From: Mariniblastus sp.
Lineage (GTDB): Bacteria > Planctomycetota > Planctomycetia > Pirellulales > Pirellulaceae
Reading direction: 5' to 3'
Assembly: GCA_029251085.1 (NCBI GenBank)
Contig: JAQXDZ010000119.1
Span: 124,001 to 188,000 of the forward strand
Length of the DNA stretch: 64,000 bases
Shown here piece after piece: positions 55,826 to 64,000 of the stretch. Position 1 is the stretch's first letter. Each line of letters opens with the position of its first letter. Position numbers and translations under genes: made by a program. The notes beneath the pieces are model-generated. The model made no database searches. It saw only the letters and a program-made list of their open reading frames with translations, and was not told the DNA's origin.

Positions 55826-56407
55826 TCAATCGCTATTTTGATCCATGACTTTTTCTAAAAGCTCACGCAATCGTATCCTCGCGCGATGCAATCGACTTCG
55901 CACCGTCCCTACTGGCAGTTCCAGGATTTCGGCGATCGCATCGTAATCAAGTTCTTCCATCTCTCTTAAAACTAAAATCGAACGATGTTCGCCCGAAAGA
56001 CGATCAAGCGCTTCATACAGCTGCACCGCTTGTTCCTGTTTTTCAATTGAGTCATTCGGCAAGGGTCCGCCGTCTGGAAAATCCAATCGCACCCTCGCGT
56101 CATCACTGTCGAGTGAAACACCGCGTTTTCTTCGACGCAATCTCGTGATTGCCACGTTGTAAGCAATCCGGTATAGCCAAGTAAAAAAAGCACTTTTACC
56201 TTGAAAAGATTCCAGCTTAGAGAAGGCCAATACAAAAGCATCTTGGACCACGTCTTCCGCTTCGGACTCGTTTCGAAGGATCTGAACCATACCGTTGTAA
56301 AGGCGGTCTTGGTATTTTCTAACCAAAAAACCAAAGGACTCGGTATCCCCGTCGATAGTTCGACAGATCCACTCGCGATCCTCGTGTTTTGCCCTCGGAT
56401 TGTTCAT
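55826..56407 (-). CDS. ECF sigma factor (RpoE-like)
   Basis: The product is 193 residues. Region 2 reads FGFLVRKYQDRLYNGMVQILRNESEAEDVVQDAFVLAFSKL and FFTWLYRIAYNVAITRLRRRKRG. Region 4 reads LSGEHRSILVLREMEELDYDAIAEILELPVGTVRSRLHRAR. This is the classical ECF layout without region 3. It is followed by its membrane anti-sigma gene, so it is probably held inactive at the membrane. The signal is not evident. Confidence 0.94.
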   Translation of the reverse strand: MNNPRAKHEDREWICRTIDGDTESFGFLVRKYQDRLYNGMVQILRNESEAEDVVQDAFVLAFSKLESFQGKSAFFTWLYRIAYNVAITRLRRRKRGVSLDSDDARVRLDFPDGGPLPNDSIEKQEQAVQLYEALDRLSGEHRSILVLREMEELDYDAIAEILELPVGTVRSRLHRARIRLRELLEKVMDQNSD

Positions 56408-56526
56408 CGCTTTGACTCTATAAGCGCTGTTTTAGTTCCCAAAAAACAGCAAACAGACGGTGTTTGTCATCAATGCCAGCTATCACTACGGCGATTGTAG
56501 CCAATTTTGCCAATAAAATCCGAGAT

Positions 56527-57828
56527 TTAAGCCGGCAAAACCGGCTTTGCGCTCGGTCGCCTTGCGTAGGCGAGAAGGGAAACACCCAGAATAATCATGG
56601 CGACACTGATTAATTGAGAAATCGTAAGCCCAGTACCAAGCTGACCTTTTTCGTCGATGCGAATCAATTCCATCAAAAATCGACCGACTGAATAGAGAAT
56701 CAACATCAAGGCAAACACCTCTCCATCGTATTTCCTAATCGTCCAGTAAAACCACAGGACAAGGCACAATAAGAATGCGTTAATTGCACTGTAGATTTGC
56801 GTTGGATAGACCGCCCTCGAGCGAGCTGGCAGATCAGCCACAGGCACTGTAATCGATGGTGCTCCTACTCCATCGTTACGATTGCTTTCCAGAGAGATCA
56901 AAAGCGCTATCGACTCCGAACCATCCTGTTTCTCGAAACGAATGTACCGCTCGTCAGGGGCGTTGATTGAAAACTCGTCGCCCACTTGCAGCCCCTGCTC
57001 TGCCGCCGGACTGCCTGCCTCAATCGACTCGGCAATCCAGCGAAAACCAGAATTCGAATCAAGATTTTCCGTCGCTTTGATCCCAATTAAAGCACCATTA
57101 TTTAACTGCGCCATATAAGGCGGTGACCCCGGCGGAAAGGTTACACTTGGCAGTGGAGCCTCGCAGATTCCTCCGTAACAGCAGCCGTTCATCAAACAAC
57201 CCAACCGACCAATCGCCAACCCAAGTGCCATCCCGGGAGCAATCAGGTCCGCAGTTTTAGCGAGCGGCAGTTTATTGAATTTCAGATAAGCCACCCCGGC
57301 AATCATTCCACCGATCAAACTACCGTAAACAACAAGCCCTCCCTTGGTCATGTCGACTACTGCCAGCAGGAGTTGCCCAAACGATGCGCCATTGGCAAGA
57401 AAAACATCAGATTTTTGAATTACGTAGAAAATCCGAGCGCCGGCAATGCCAACGAGAATCATCCAAAAACCCAGGCTAATGACCTGATCAGAAGTAAGCC
57501 CAATGCACGGAGCTCGAAAGATCCCCAGTGCGAATCCTGAAACAATGGCACACACCAGAAAAATACCGTAACCGCGGATCGCAAGTCCGATGGTAATCGC
57601 TGGTCCTGTTGGATCCTCCGGGTTAATTCCAGAAATCTCAAGGACCGGCAAAACGAAATGAATCATCAATGCCACCGCAGCGAAAACGGGGACGAAACTC
57701 CAAGTCTCCTGGCCGGAACCGTGTTTCATCCACAGAAATCCGAGAACTGCGACGCCAATGATTAGCCAGGCAGCCAACAAAGGTCCTTCAAACACCCAAT
57801 GCGGAATAAAAATTAGTGTTTGATTCAT
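56527..57828 (-). CDS. lgt: Prolipoprotein diacylglyceryl transferase with PDZ-like insertion
   Basis: Lgt moves a diacylglyceryl group from phosphatidylglycerol to lipobox cysteines. The product is 433 residues from the ATG at 57828 (a TTG 13 codons earlier is also open), longer than the usual 260-300. Family motifs include IRGYGIFLVCAIVSGFALGI, KGGLVVYGSLIGG (Tyr where E. coli has His103) and GLAIGRLGCLMNGCCYGG (the Arg143/Asn146 motif). YPTQIYSAINAFLL fits the C-terminal part. Between them, residues about 243-335 form an insert with FRWIAESIEAGSPAAEQGLQVGDEF, a PDZ-domain pattern. The N-terminal 60 residues add two membrane helices. The neighbouring genes give no added clue. Confidence 0.88.
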   Translation of the reverse strand: MNQTLIFIPHWVFEGPLLAAWLIIGVAVLGFLWMKHGSGQETWSFVPVFAAVALMIHFVLPVLEISGINPEDPTGPAITIGLAIRGYGIFLVCAIVSGFALGIFRAPCIGLTSDQVISLGFWMILVGIAGARIFYVIQKSDVFLANGASFGQLLLAVVDMTKGGLVVYGSLIGGMIAGVAYLKFNKLPLAKTADLIAPGMALGLAIGRLGCLMNGCCYGGICEAPLPSVTFPPGSPPYMAQLNNGALIGIKATENLDSNSGFRWIAESIEAGSPAAEQGLQVGDEFSINAPDERYIRFEKQDGSESIALLISLESNRNDGVGAPSITVPVADLPARSRAVYPTQIYSAINAFLLCLVLWFYWTIRKYDGEVFALMLILYSVGRFLMELIRIDEKGQLGTGLTISQLISVAMIILGVSLLAYARRPSAKPVLPA

Positions 57829-57987
57829 ACTTGTTTTCTCAATTAATCCAACCGCTCCGCCAACCAATCTCGGTTCGCCGCACGTTCCTGTTGCCCAAAT
57901 TAGAACCGAAAGTTAACGGTTTCGCCTAGAGTAGTTTGAATCCACGGAGCGTTCCGCAGCTTCACCGCAAAATCTGTCATTGAACAA

Positions 57988-58842
57988 TCAATCCTCCGAG
58001 AATACCCAATTGTCAAGTAATCGAGTTTCACCAACATAAGCTGCAATTAATCCGACCGCCGGCAAAACAATCGGATCAGCCATCTCCAAAGAATCGGGAT
58101 GAGCAATGATCGCATAATCAATCCGTTCCACACCAGAATCAATTAGCATTTGCCTCATCTCAGTAACCACCTCAAATCCGTCTCGTTGCCCCGCTTGAAT
58201 CTGAGCCTCAACGTGGAGGAGTGTTCGATTTAACGACAAGGCAATTGTTCGCTGTTCGGTTGTCAGAAACACATTCCTAGAACTCAAAGCCAATCCATCT
58301 TGATCCCGAATAATTGGACATACCTTAATTTCCGTCGGGACATTTAAATCTCGAACCATCTGTCGGATTACCATCGCCTGCTGATAATCCTTTTGCCCAA
58401 AATAAGCTCGATCCGCGCAAGTCATATTTAAGAGCTTAAGAACTACCGTCACGACACCGCCAAAATGGGTAGGTCGAAACTCCCCCTCGAGACGACGGGC
58501 AACCGCCGGGGGCGTAACACTCGTTGTGAAATCCGCTGGATACATCTCTTCTGGACCGGGCGCGAAAACGTAGCCAACGCCCTCGGCAGCGAGTCGCTCG
58601 ATGTCGCTTTCCAATGTCCTCGGATAGCGTGATAAATCTTCTTGAGGCGCGAACTGTGTGGGATTTAAAAAGACCGTAGCGATCGTCTCGTCATTCTCTG
58701 CCAGCGAAGCCCCCGCCAAGCTCAGATGCCCTTCGTGCAACGCCCCCATCGTTGGAACAACACCAATGGTGCGGCAACTTTTCCTCAATCCTTGCACGAT
58801 TTCAGAAAGCTCCGCGACAGTGGATATAATTTCAACCTTCAA
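57988..58842 (-). CDS. panC: Pantothenate synthetase
   Basis: This 284-residue enzyme joins pantoate and beta-alanine with ATP to make pantothenate. It starts at a TTG at 58842, supported by GAGGAG five bases upstream. Motifs are VPTMGALHEGHLSL (ATP HIGH-like), VFLNPTQFAP, FGGVVTVVLKLLN, FGQKDYQQAMVIRQMVRDL and LALSSRNVFL (KMSKS-like). Length and residues match the family. No panB or panD is adjacent. Confidence 0.95.
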   Translation of the reverse strand: MKVEIISTVAELSEIVQGLRKSCRTIGVVPTMGALHEGHLSLAGASLAENDETIATVFLNPTQFAPQEDLSRYPRTLESDIERLAAEGVGYVFAPGPEEMYPADFTTSVTPPAVARRLEGEFRPTHFGGVVTVVLKLLNMTCADRAYFGQKDYQQAMVIRQMVRDLNVPTEIKVCPIIRDQDGLALSSRNVFLTTEQRTIALSLNRTLLHVEAQIQAGQRDGFEVVTEMRQMLIDSGVERIDYAIIAHPDSLEMADPIVLPAVGLIAAYVGETRLLDNWVFSED

Positions 58843-59148
58843 AATAACTCCTCAGACAAACTGCGGGGAAAATGCACGCTCGAGAAATTTCAATCGAGCA
58901 TCTCGTTTTTTTTCGGTTTCTTGGGACAAATAGCAAACCAAAGCATAGAAAAATAAAAACGCGAGCGAATAATAGACAACAGAATCAGGACGGCGGTAAG
59001 TACCAATTGTTAGGATTAAACGTGTTGAGGCGAAGGTAGAATTTAATTTCTATCAGACAGGCGATAATAGAGAATAGGGCGAGAAATACGGTATACTGAG
59101 ACAGATGCCATTAGGCATCGATTTTGAACAAAGCTGCCAGAGGCGAAT
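58843..59148 (+). promoter_or_regulatory. Divergent intergenic region with a hairpin before the cyclase-like gene
   Basis: The 306-bp gap has a possible -10 TATACT (59092-59097) without a good -35. It also has a 6-bp hairpin GATGCC-ATTA-GGCATC (59104-59119) followed by GATTTTG, about 30 nt before the start at 59149. It could affect translation or be a weak terminator in the 5' leader. Nothing else is seen. Confidence 0.3.
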
Positions 59149-60699
59149 ATGAACCCAAAACCACCCAGCCCAACAAACGATCCCCAACCGGAGAATCAAG
59201 AGAATTCCGAAGAGGGCTTGGACGATAATGAAGGCGGGAGTCGGTTTCTACTATTCAACGTCATGCCAAGCTGGTTGGTGAGCTTTCTGTGTCATATTGC
59301 AATTATTATCGTTCTCGCGATCCTGGTCATGCCCACGAAAGAGAGCAAAGTCGTCTCCCTTCAGGCGGGAGAACAAGCGGCCGAATCTCTCGATTCCTTC
59401 GAAATGAATTTCGACACCCTGGACTTCAATGTTGAAGAAGCCGTCGAGCAGGAATTTTCTGAACAGGAAACAACGGAAGTCACCGAAATGGTAGACACCG
59501 CACTTCCAGAGGCCGACGTCGATTTTGGGAACATCCTCGGCGCAGACGAAGTCGCACTTGAATCCGAAATGCTTGGCGCACTTGAAACAGCCGACATGAG
59601 TTCGGAGACATCAAGTCGCTCCGGCAACTCCAAAGGGCAACTGCTAAAAGAATACGGTGGCAACTCGGCTTCCGAAGAATCCGTCGCACTCGCTCTCAAA
59701 TGGATTGTCAAACATCAGTTACCCGATGGTGGCTGGAGCCTCGATCACACCATGGGGCCAGGCAATTTCAGAGACAGTCCGGACCCGGGTACCATTCCGC
59801 AGGCTCGGGGCGCCGCTACCGCACTCGCAATTTTGCCGTTGCTCGGCGCGGGTCATACCCATCAGACCGGTGAGTATAAAGACGAAGTCCGCCGAGGCTT
59901 AAAATTCCTGATGTATCGCGCCAAACGAGCTCAACGCGGTCTGTCCTATTTAGAACCGGGCGGAAGCATGTATTCGCATGGCCTAGTCTCGATCGCACTT
60001 TGCGAAGCCTACGCGATGACCAAAGATCCTGAATTGGTGAACTACGCCCAAGGGAGCCTGTGGTATATCGAACAAGCTCAGGATCCCGTTGGCGGTGGCT
60101 GGAGATATCAGCCGAGGCAACCTGGCGATACCTCGGCAGTCGGCTGGCAATTAATGGCTTTAAAAAGTGGAAAAATTTCTGGTCTGGCGATCCAACCCAA
60201 GACCTACAAATTGGTCGAGAAATTTCTGGATAGCGTTTCGACTAGCGGCGGCGCGTTTTATGGATACGCCGGACCACCCGTCGGCACGCCAGCCAATGCC
60301 TGCACAGCTGTCGGCCTCTTATGCCGCATGTACATGGGATGGGACAAAGAGGTCCCTGGCCTCGGTCGCGGAATCGACGCCCTTGCCGAACGAGGACCAA
60401 GCATGGCGTCGAAAACATCCGCCGACATGTATTACAACTACTACGCCACCCAGGCAATGAAGCACATTGGTGGCAAAAAGTGGAAGAATTGGAACACGAA
60501 AATGCGTGATTTCCTCGTAAAATCCCAAGACACCGAAGGGAACATGGCGGGGAGCTGGCATTTCGACAACGGACATGCTGCTGACCGTGGTGGCCGCCTT
60601 TACTCAACTTCGCTCGCCTGCATGACGCTCGAAGTCTACTATCGGTACCTGCCACTTTACGGTGACAAAGCAGCCAACGACGAATTCCCGCTCGATTGA
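59149..60699 (+). CDS. Membrane-anchored squalene-cyclase/prenyltransferase-like repeat protein
   Basis: The product is 516 residues. A signal-anchor helix lies near 43-63 (WLVSFLCHIAIIIVLAILVM), followed by an acidic linker to about 165. The rest is an alpha/alpha repeat barrel with motifs such as ALKWIVKHQLPDGGWSL, YIEQAQDPVGGGWRYQP and FLVKSQDTEGNMAGSWHF. These are the QxxxGGW-type repeats of squalene-hopene cyclases and protein prenyltransferases. The DxDD motif of cyclases is not visible, so terpene cyclisation is not supported. Many planctomycete proteins of this type are known only as repeat domains. A periplasmic binding function is possible. Confidence 0.78.
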   Translation: MNPKPPSPTNDPQPENQENSEEGLDDNEGGSRFLLFNVMPSWLVSFLCHIAIIIVLAILVMPTKESKVVSLQAGEQAAESLDSFEMNFDTLDFNVEEAVEQEFSEQETTEVTEMVDTALPEADVDFGNILGADEVALESEMLGALETADMSSETSSRSGNSKGQLLKEYGGNSASEESVALALKWIVKHQLPDGGWSLDHTMGPGNFRDSPDPGTIPQARGAATALAILPLLGAGHTHQTGEYKDEVRRGLKFLMYRAKRAQRGLSYLEPGGSMYSHGLVSIALCEAYAMTKDPELVNYAQGSLWYIEQAQDPVGGGWRYQPRQPGDTSAVGWQLMALKSGKISGLAIQPKTYKLVEKFLDSVSTSGGAFYGYAGPPVGTPANACTAVGLLCRMYMGWDKEVPGLGRGIDALAERGPSMASKTSADMYYNYYATQAMKHIGGKKWKNWNTKMRDFLVKSQDTEGNMAGSWHFDNGHAADRGGRLYSTSLACMTLEVYYRYLPLYGDKAANDEFPLD

Positions 60700-60790
60700 T
60701 TGCCCTTCTGGTTCCCTGGCAAAATTAACGAAGCAACGAAGCCGTCCAACTGCCGGAGCAGACCTTTCAGTGCCTAAAAATCACTGGCGA

Positions 60791-61909
60791 CTACCAGCGA
60801 AAAAGACAAGCGCCCCAAGTTAATCCAGCACCGAATCCTACCATCAGAACATTGTCCCCTGGTTTGATTCGACCCTGCTCTAACGCCTCGGCGATTGCAA
60901 TTGGAATGCTCGCAGCCGAAGTATTTCCGTAACGATCCAAATTGACGAAGACTTTTTCTTTTTCGATTCCCAACTCGTCAACGGCTGCGTCAATGATCCT
61001 GACGTTTGCCTGATGTGGGATAAAAAGATCGATGTCCGACAAAGCTAGATTCGCTTTTTCAAGCATTTCGTTCACAATCTCAGGAATCAAACGAACAGCC
61101 CACTTAAAAACTGTCCGCCCATCCATCACTAAGTATTGTTCTTTGCGATCAAGCACTTCCTGGCTAAGTGGTTTTTTAGAACCACCACCGGGAGCCTTGA
61201 GTGCATTTCCCAATCCTCCTTCCGATGCCAAGCGATAAGCCAGAATCCCTGATGCGGCAGACTCGTCGGCCGTGTCATCAGCAGAGATTAATACAGCGCC
61301 CGCACCATCCCCAAAGAGCGGGTAGGTCTTTTTATCCTCCGGGTTCATCAACATCGTGAGTGTCTCAGCACCAATCACCAAGGCATTGCGACTGCAACCC
61401 GTTTTGACCGCCTGACTCGCTGTTACCAAACCGTACATAAAACCGGAACACGCAGCATTTAAATCGTAGGCCGCCGCGGTACAACCGAGGTGCGACTGGA
61501 CAATACAAGCCGTCGACGGGGTTGGGTAATCCGGCGTCACCGTGGCGACGATGATCAAATCAACCTCGCTGGCAGCTACACCTGCTCTCTCAAGACACTG
61601 CTCAGCGGCTCGAATCGCCATATCGCTGGTCGACTCTCCATCGGCAACGTGGTAACGACCCTGAATTCCAGTCCGCTGGTAAATCCAATCAGCGTCGCAC
61701 CCCAGTGCATTAAGCGCCTCGTTGGGAACCCACTTGGAACCGGGGCTTACTCCAGCACCAACAACTTTAATACCTAATAACTTCGAAGTTAAAGGCGGCT
61801 TTTTCTTGGCAACCGAAACACGTCCAACAAAGACCTTCCTCTCAAGCTCTGCTGGACCACGTGATGGGCGAATACTCAGCCTCTGTGACTTTTCGTCGAG
61901 ATACGGCAT
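60791..61909 (-). CDS. fabH: Beta-ketoacyl-ACP synthase III
   Basis: The enzyme condenses acetyl-CoA (or another primer) with malonyl-ACP to start fatty acid synthesis. The catalytic triad is Cys154 in YDLNAACSGFMYGL, His300 in FIPHQANVRII and Asn330 in DRYGNTSAASIPIA. The C-terminus LMVGFGAGLTWGACLFRW is typical. The protein is 372 residues because of a basic N-terminal extension of about 42 residues before the usual FabH start. I found no GTG or ATG inside that extension, so it is kept. It is convergent to the cyclase-like gene, without other fab genes nearby. Confidence 0.93.
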   Translation of the reverse strand: MPYLDEKSQRLSIRPSRGPAELERKVFVGRVSVAKKKPPLTSKLLGIKVVGAGVSPGSKWVPNEALNALGCDADWIYQRTGIQGRYHVADGESTSDMAIRAAEQCLERAGVAASEVDLIIVATVTPDYPTPSTACIVQSHLGCTAAAYDLNAACSGFMYGLVTASQAVKTGCSRNALVIGAETLTMLMNPEDKKTYPLFGDGAGAVLISADDTADESAASGILAYRLASEGGLGNALKAPGGGSKKPLSQEVLDRKEQYLVMDGRTVFKWAVRLIPEIVNEMLEKANLALSDIDLFIPHQANVRIIDAAVDELGIEKEKVFVNLDRYGNTSAASIPIAIAEALEQGRIKPGDNVLMVGFGAGLTWGACLFRW

Positions 61910-62326
61910 AGGATTTGGAGCTTAGTGGCTCTCGCCCAAAGGATGTTTGATTTGGAGACCGATGAAATTTAATCCAACAGCAACCTCAAGATAAAAGCTG
62001 CTTCGGCGACTCATAGGAATACCACATTTTGGAAATTACTCCGAGACCAGTCCAGCCGGGTGCCCAAGGAGCGTTTTGAACAGATTTTGAACACTCTTCG
62101 TAAATCCAGCCCAGCCCGCAAACGCACCATTAATCGCCTATCTTCTATTCTGACAATGACTTAGGCATTATCCGAATAAGTTCACATTAAGAAGGTCAAC
62201 TGGAAAAGGAGCAACAATAACCCCCCTTTTGGGGGTATCAAAACTATGTCAATTCGATAGATTAGTGGCTCGCCGTAACGGAAAACGATTTCATTAATCC
62301 TGATCTTTGAAAAAGCGAAATAACGT
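61910..62326. other. Divergent intergenic region
   Basis: A 417-bp gap between fabH (leftward) and the NRDE gene (rightward). The only notable structure is a hairpin of C and G runs (ACCCCC, 5-nt loop, GGGGGT, 62220-62236) about 90 bp before the NRDE start. It has no T-run and is not a terminator. No gene is seen. Confidence 0.4.
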
Positions 62327-63100
62327 ATGAGCCTACTGGCAATCGTATATCATTTAGTTCCGGAAGCTCCAATTTTGGTTGCTTACAACCGGGAAGAACC
62401 TCTCGACCGAATTTGTCCTGCACCTTCGATTCAATCTGGCAAACCTCGTATTTTAGCGAGTATAGACCAGCAAACCGGCGGAACATACCTCGGTATGAAC
62501 CAGGACGGGATGTTTGTGGGAGTAGTTAGGCGTAAAAAGTACGATACGCCTATGAATCCGAGGTCCCGTGGTGCTCTGACTCGAGAAATGCTTAAGTGCA
62601 ACTCGGCGCAAGCGGCGGTCGATTTTGCACTCGAGGAACTCCATTCGGGCCAATACGGCGGGGCCAATTTTTGTGTCGCCGACCCGGATTCGGGCTGGAT
62701 GATCCATTCGAGAAACGAAACCGATGTCACGGAACTGCAGCAAGGACTGTGTATCATCGGCGATCGTGACATGAACGACCCGCAGGACGAGCGAGCTGCA
62801 ATGGCTCAACGTCTGTTGACCCTCCAAACACTTGATTCTCCAGTCAAGTTTTTGGCCGTCGCCAGCAAAGTCCTCGCGAGAACTCCAACCGCACCAGGTC
62901 GACCAAGCATGGTCGTCAAAGAAAAAGACTACGGTACGGTCAGCTCAACATTAATCTCACTTGGCGTGAAACCACGGGATGCGATTTATCAGTATTCCAA
63001 TGGCTCACCTGATGAATCTAAGTTCGAAGACTATTCACCATTGCTTCGCGATATCCTTAGCCGCGGGCTCCGAGAATCAAGAACAAAAGCGGAAGTCTGA
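62327..63100 (+). CDS. NRDE (TANGO2) family protein
   Basis: The product is 257 residues. The N-terminus MSLLAIVYHLVPEAPILVAYNREEPLDR contains the NRxE signature (here NREE) near residue 22. Later motifs GGTYLGMNQDGMFVGVV and GALTREMLKCNSAQAAVDFA fit the family. It lies among soluble Ntn-like proteins; human TANGO2 is linked to heme or lipid metabolism, but bacterial function is not known. It has its own terminator. Confidence 0.82.
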   Translation: MSLLAIVYHLVPEAPILVAYNREEPLDRICPAPSIQSGKPRILASIDQQTGGTYLGMNQDGMFVGVVRRKKYDTPMNPRSRGALTREMLKCNSAQAAVDFALEELHSGQYGGANFCVADPDSGWMIHSRNETDVTELQQGLCIIGDRDMNDPQDERAAMAQRLLTLQTLDSPVKFLAVASKVLARTPTAPGRPSMVVKEKDYGTVSSTLISLGVKPRDAIYQYSNGSPDESKFEDYSPLLRDILSRGLRESRTKAEV

Positions 63101-63133
63101 AATCAGATACGCTGAGAATTAACATAAATCAGA

Positions 63134-63163
63134 AAAGCGGCCGATCTTTCGGCCGCTTTTTTT
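63134..63163 (+). terminator. Intrinsic terminator of the NRDE gene
   Basis: AAAGCGGCCGA, a 4-nt loop, TCGGCCGCTTT, then a T-run to 63163. The stem is 11 bp and lies 34 bp after the stop. On the minus strand the same hairpin ends with CTTTT, so it could also serve the convergent gene. Confidence 0.93.
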
Positions 63164-63246
63164 ATTGACGAAACATTGCAATTGTCTTGGAACAAATCCC
63201 TCATTAATCATGCTTTCAAGGGCGTATCGCAATATTCCTTTGGCCG

Positions 63247-64000
63247 TCATTTTTCACTACGCAATTCCAAAGCCTCTAAAAACTCGTAGGAAGGTTGCTT
63301 GGTAGGTACTCGTTGCTCCATCAATTCCTGGGATTCATCCGGTGTAGCGAGCCGGCAAAGCAAAGCGTTCACTTCCTTTCCCACCTCAATCGCAGCCCCG
63401 GTCTTTCGCAATACATACGCAATTTTCTGAGCTTGATCGCGCGGAATCTCAAGTTGTGCGGCAAGCTGCTTGGTCGTGAAAGGCTCTGGGAGATCACTGG
63501 GTAACAATTGATGCAGATCTTCGAGAGTCCGAAAAAAACAGGCATCCTCTAATTCAAGAATCTGACGATCGTGAACAATAAAATCGTTGGACCGCTTTCT
63601 TCTTCGCCGACCATGACCGGGATATCGAATTTCTTCAATTTGAATCATCGGAGTAATCAGCGTGAGATTGGGATGCGGAAAAACACGCGTGAAGTAAATC
63701 AGTTCATCAAACAAATCAAGAATCGATCCTTTTGTTGGGCTCCAACGCCGATCAATCTCCTCGCCTCCCTTTTTATTGAGCTTGATCAGACGCTTTCGCA
63801 TGACCAACGGTTTCACCACTTCAACGGTATACCCGTCTTCTAGCAGTCGCTGTATTTTGTCGCGAATCGAAGCGAGGCCACTCCGCTGGATTTCAATCAG
63901 CCGATGCCCACAAACAACGTCGATTCGATAGTTACCCAATTTAACTTCAAGATGCGCACCAGGATCACAAAACTCGTCTTTCAACTGCCGGTGAAGTGTT
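63247..64000 (-). CDS. Nuclease-like protein with C-terminal winged helix (start beyond window)
   Basis: The frame is open to the window edge and reads TLHRQLKDEFCDPGAHLEV at its upstream end, so the true start lies outside. The N-terminal part has LEVKLGNYRIDVV followed by HRLIEIQRSGLASIRDKI. This gives a Glu, Asp and ExQ pattern compatible with PD-(D/E)XK nucleases, with Gln in place of the Lys. The middle has FDELIYFTRVFPHPNLTLITP and the basic YPGHGRRRRKRS. The end contains a helix-turn-helix-like FTTKQLAAQLEIPRDQAQKIAYVLRKTG. I do not recognise a named family; nuclease activity is a guess. Confidence 0.75.
   Translation of the reverse strand, partial: TLHRQLKDEFCDPGAHLEVKLGNYRIDVVCGHRLIEIQRSGLASIRDKIQRLLEDGYTVEVVKPLVMRKRLIKLNKKGGEEIDRRWSPTKGSILDLFDELIYFTRVFPHPNLTLITPMIQIEEIRYPGHGRRRRKRSNDFIVHDRQILELEDACFFRTLEDLHQLLPSDLPEPFTTKQLAAQLEIPRDQAQKIAYVLRKTGAAIEVGKEVNALLCRLATPDESQELMEQRVPTKQPSYEFLEALELRSEK

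Noticed and set aside
59149-60699. Squalene-hopene cyclase for hopanoid synthesis
   Set aside because: The repeat motifs fit, but the catalytic DxDD is not visible and the protein has an N-terminal anchor; only a repeat-domain call is supported.
62220-62236. C-run/G-run hairpin as a terminator
   Set aside because: No T-run on either side and no gene end nearby on the plus strand.

Overview
The window looks like chromosome from a planctomycete, probably of the Pirellulales group. This is inferred from gene content rather than a marker gene. It holds a sigma factor with extra helix-turn-helix modules, a NusG with a long acidic N-terminus, a LolA-like secreted protein of a type I associate with planctomycetes, a membrane-anchored squalene-cyclase-like repeat protein, an ECF sigma/anti-sigma pair and many secreted proteins without known function. 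I see no prophage, insertion sequence, CRISPR array or rRNA.

Layout. Positions 1-11771 (all minus strand) form the classic transcription/translation block. In transcription order it reads tRNA-Thr(UGU), tRNA-Tyr, tRNA-Gly(UCC), tRNA-Thr(GGU), tuf, tRNA-Trp, secE, nusG, rplK, rplA, rplJ, rplL, rpoB, rpoC (cut by the window edge). Positions 12.2-14.4 kb hold a small ORF and the multi-HTH sigma factor. Positions 14.9-26.9 kb hold secreted proteins, two tandem purine nucleoside phosphorylases, a rhomboid protease, two membrane-fusion-type adaptor proteins (one with GAF-like domains), a DUF456 membrane protein, a secretin-N-like protein and a glycosyltransferase. Positions 27.2-32 kb hold ribonucleotide reductase: nrdA and nrdB lie in separate terminator-bounded units, with a near-consensus promoter covered by two NrdR-like boxes about 480 bp before nrdA. 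Positions 32-37.8 kb hold a SprT-like metalloprotein, a secreted CnaB-like repeat protein, thiS-thiG, lipA and smpB. Positions 38-44 kb (plus strand) hold a LolD/MacB-like ABC transporter followed by a CxxC secreted protein and two related CCFG-motif (DUF3299-like) proteins, which I read as one export or metal-handling cassette. Positions 44.1-46.4 kb hold btaA-btaB for betaine lipid synthesis plus a small membrane protein. Positions 46.4-64 kb hold sufS, an NAD-dependent dehydrogenase, floA, two Gfo/Idh/MocA oxidoreductases, an ECF sigma/anti-sigma pair, lgt with a PDZ-like insertion, panC, a squalene-cyclase-like protein, fabH, an NRDE-family protein and a nuclease-like partial gene.

The strongest observations are these. 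The R2 subunit has the class Ic (Chlamydia-type) ligand pattern, with Phe at the radical site and Glu as first ligand. The nrdA promoter carries paired NrdR-like boxes spaced 31 nt apart. The sigma factor has about 300 residues of HTH-bearing N-terminus. Lgt contains a PDZ-like insert. The ABC/DUF3299-like cassette may be an undescribed envelope system. A TTTACCCTGCAA motif recurs in three intergenic regions, always in the same orientation to the downstream minus-strand gene. Many start codons were re-chosen from ribosome-binding sites and family lengths, as noted per entry.
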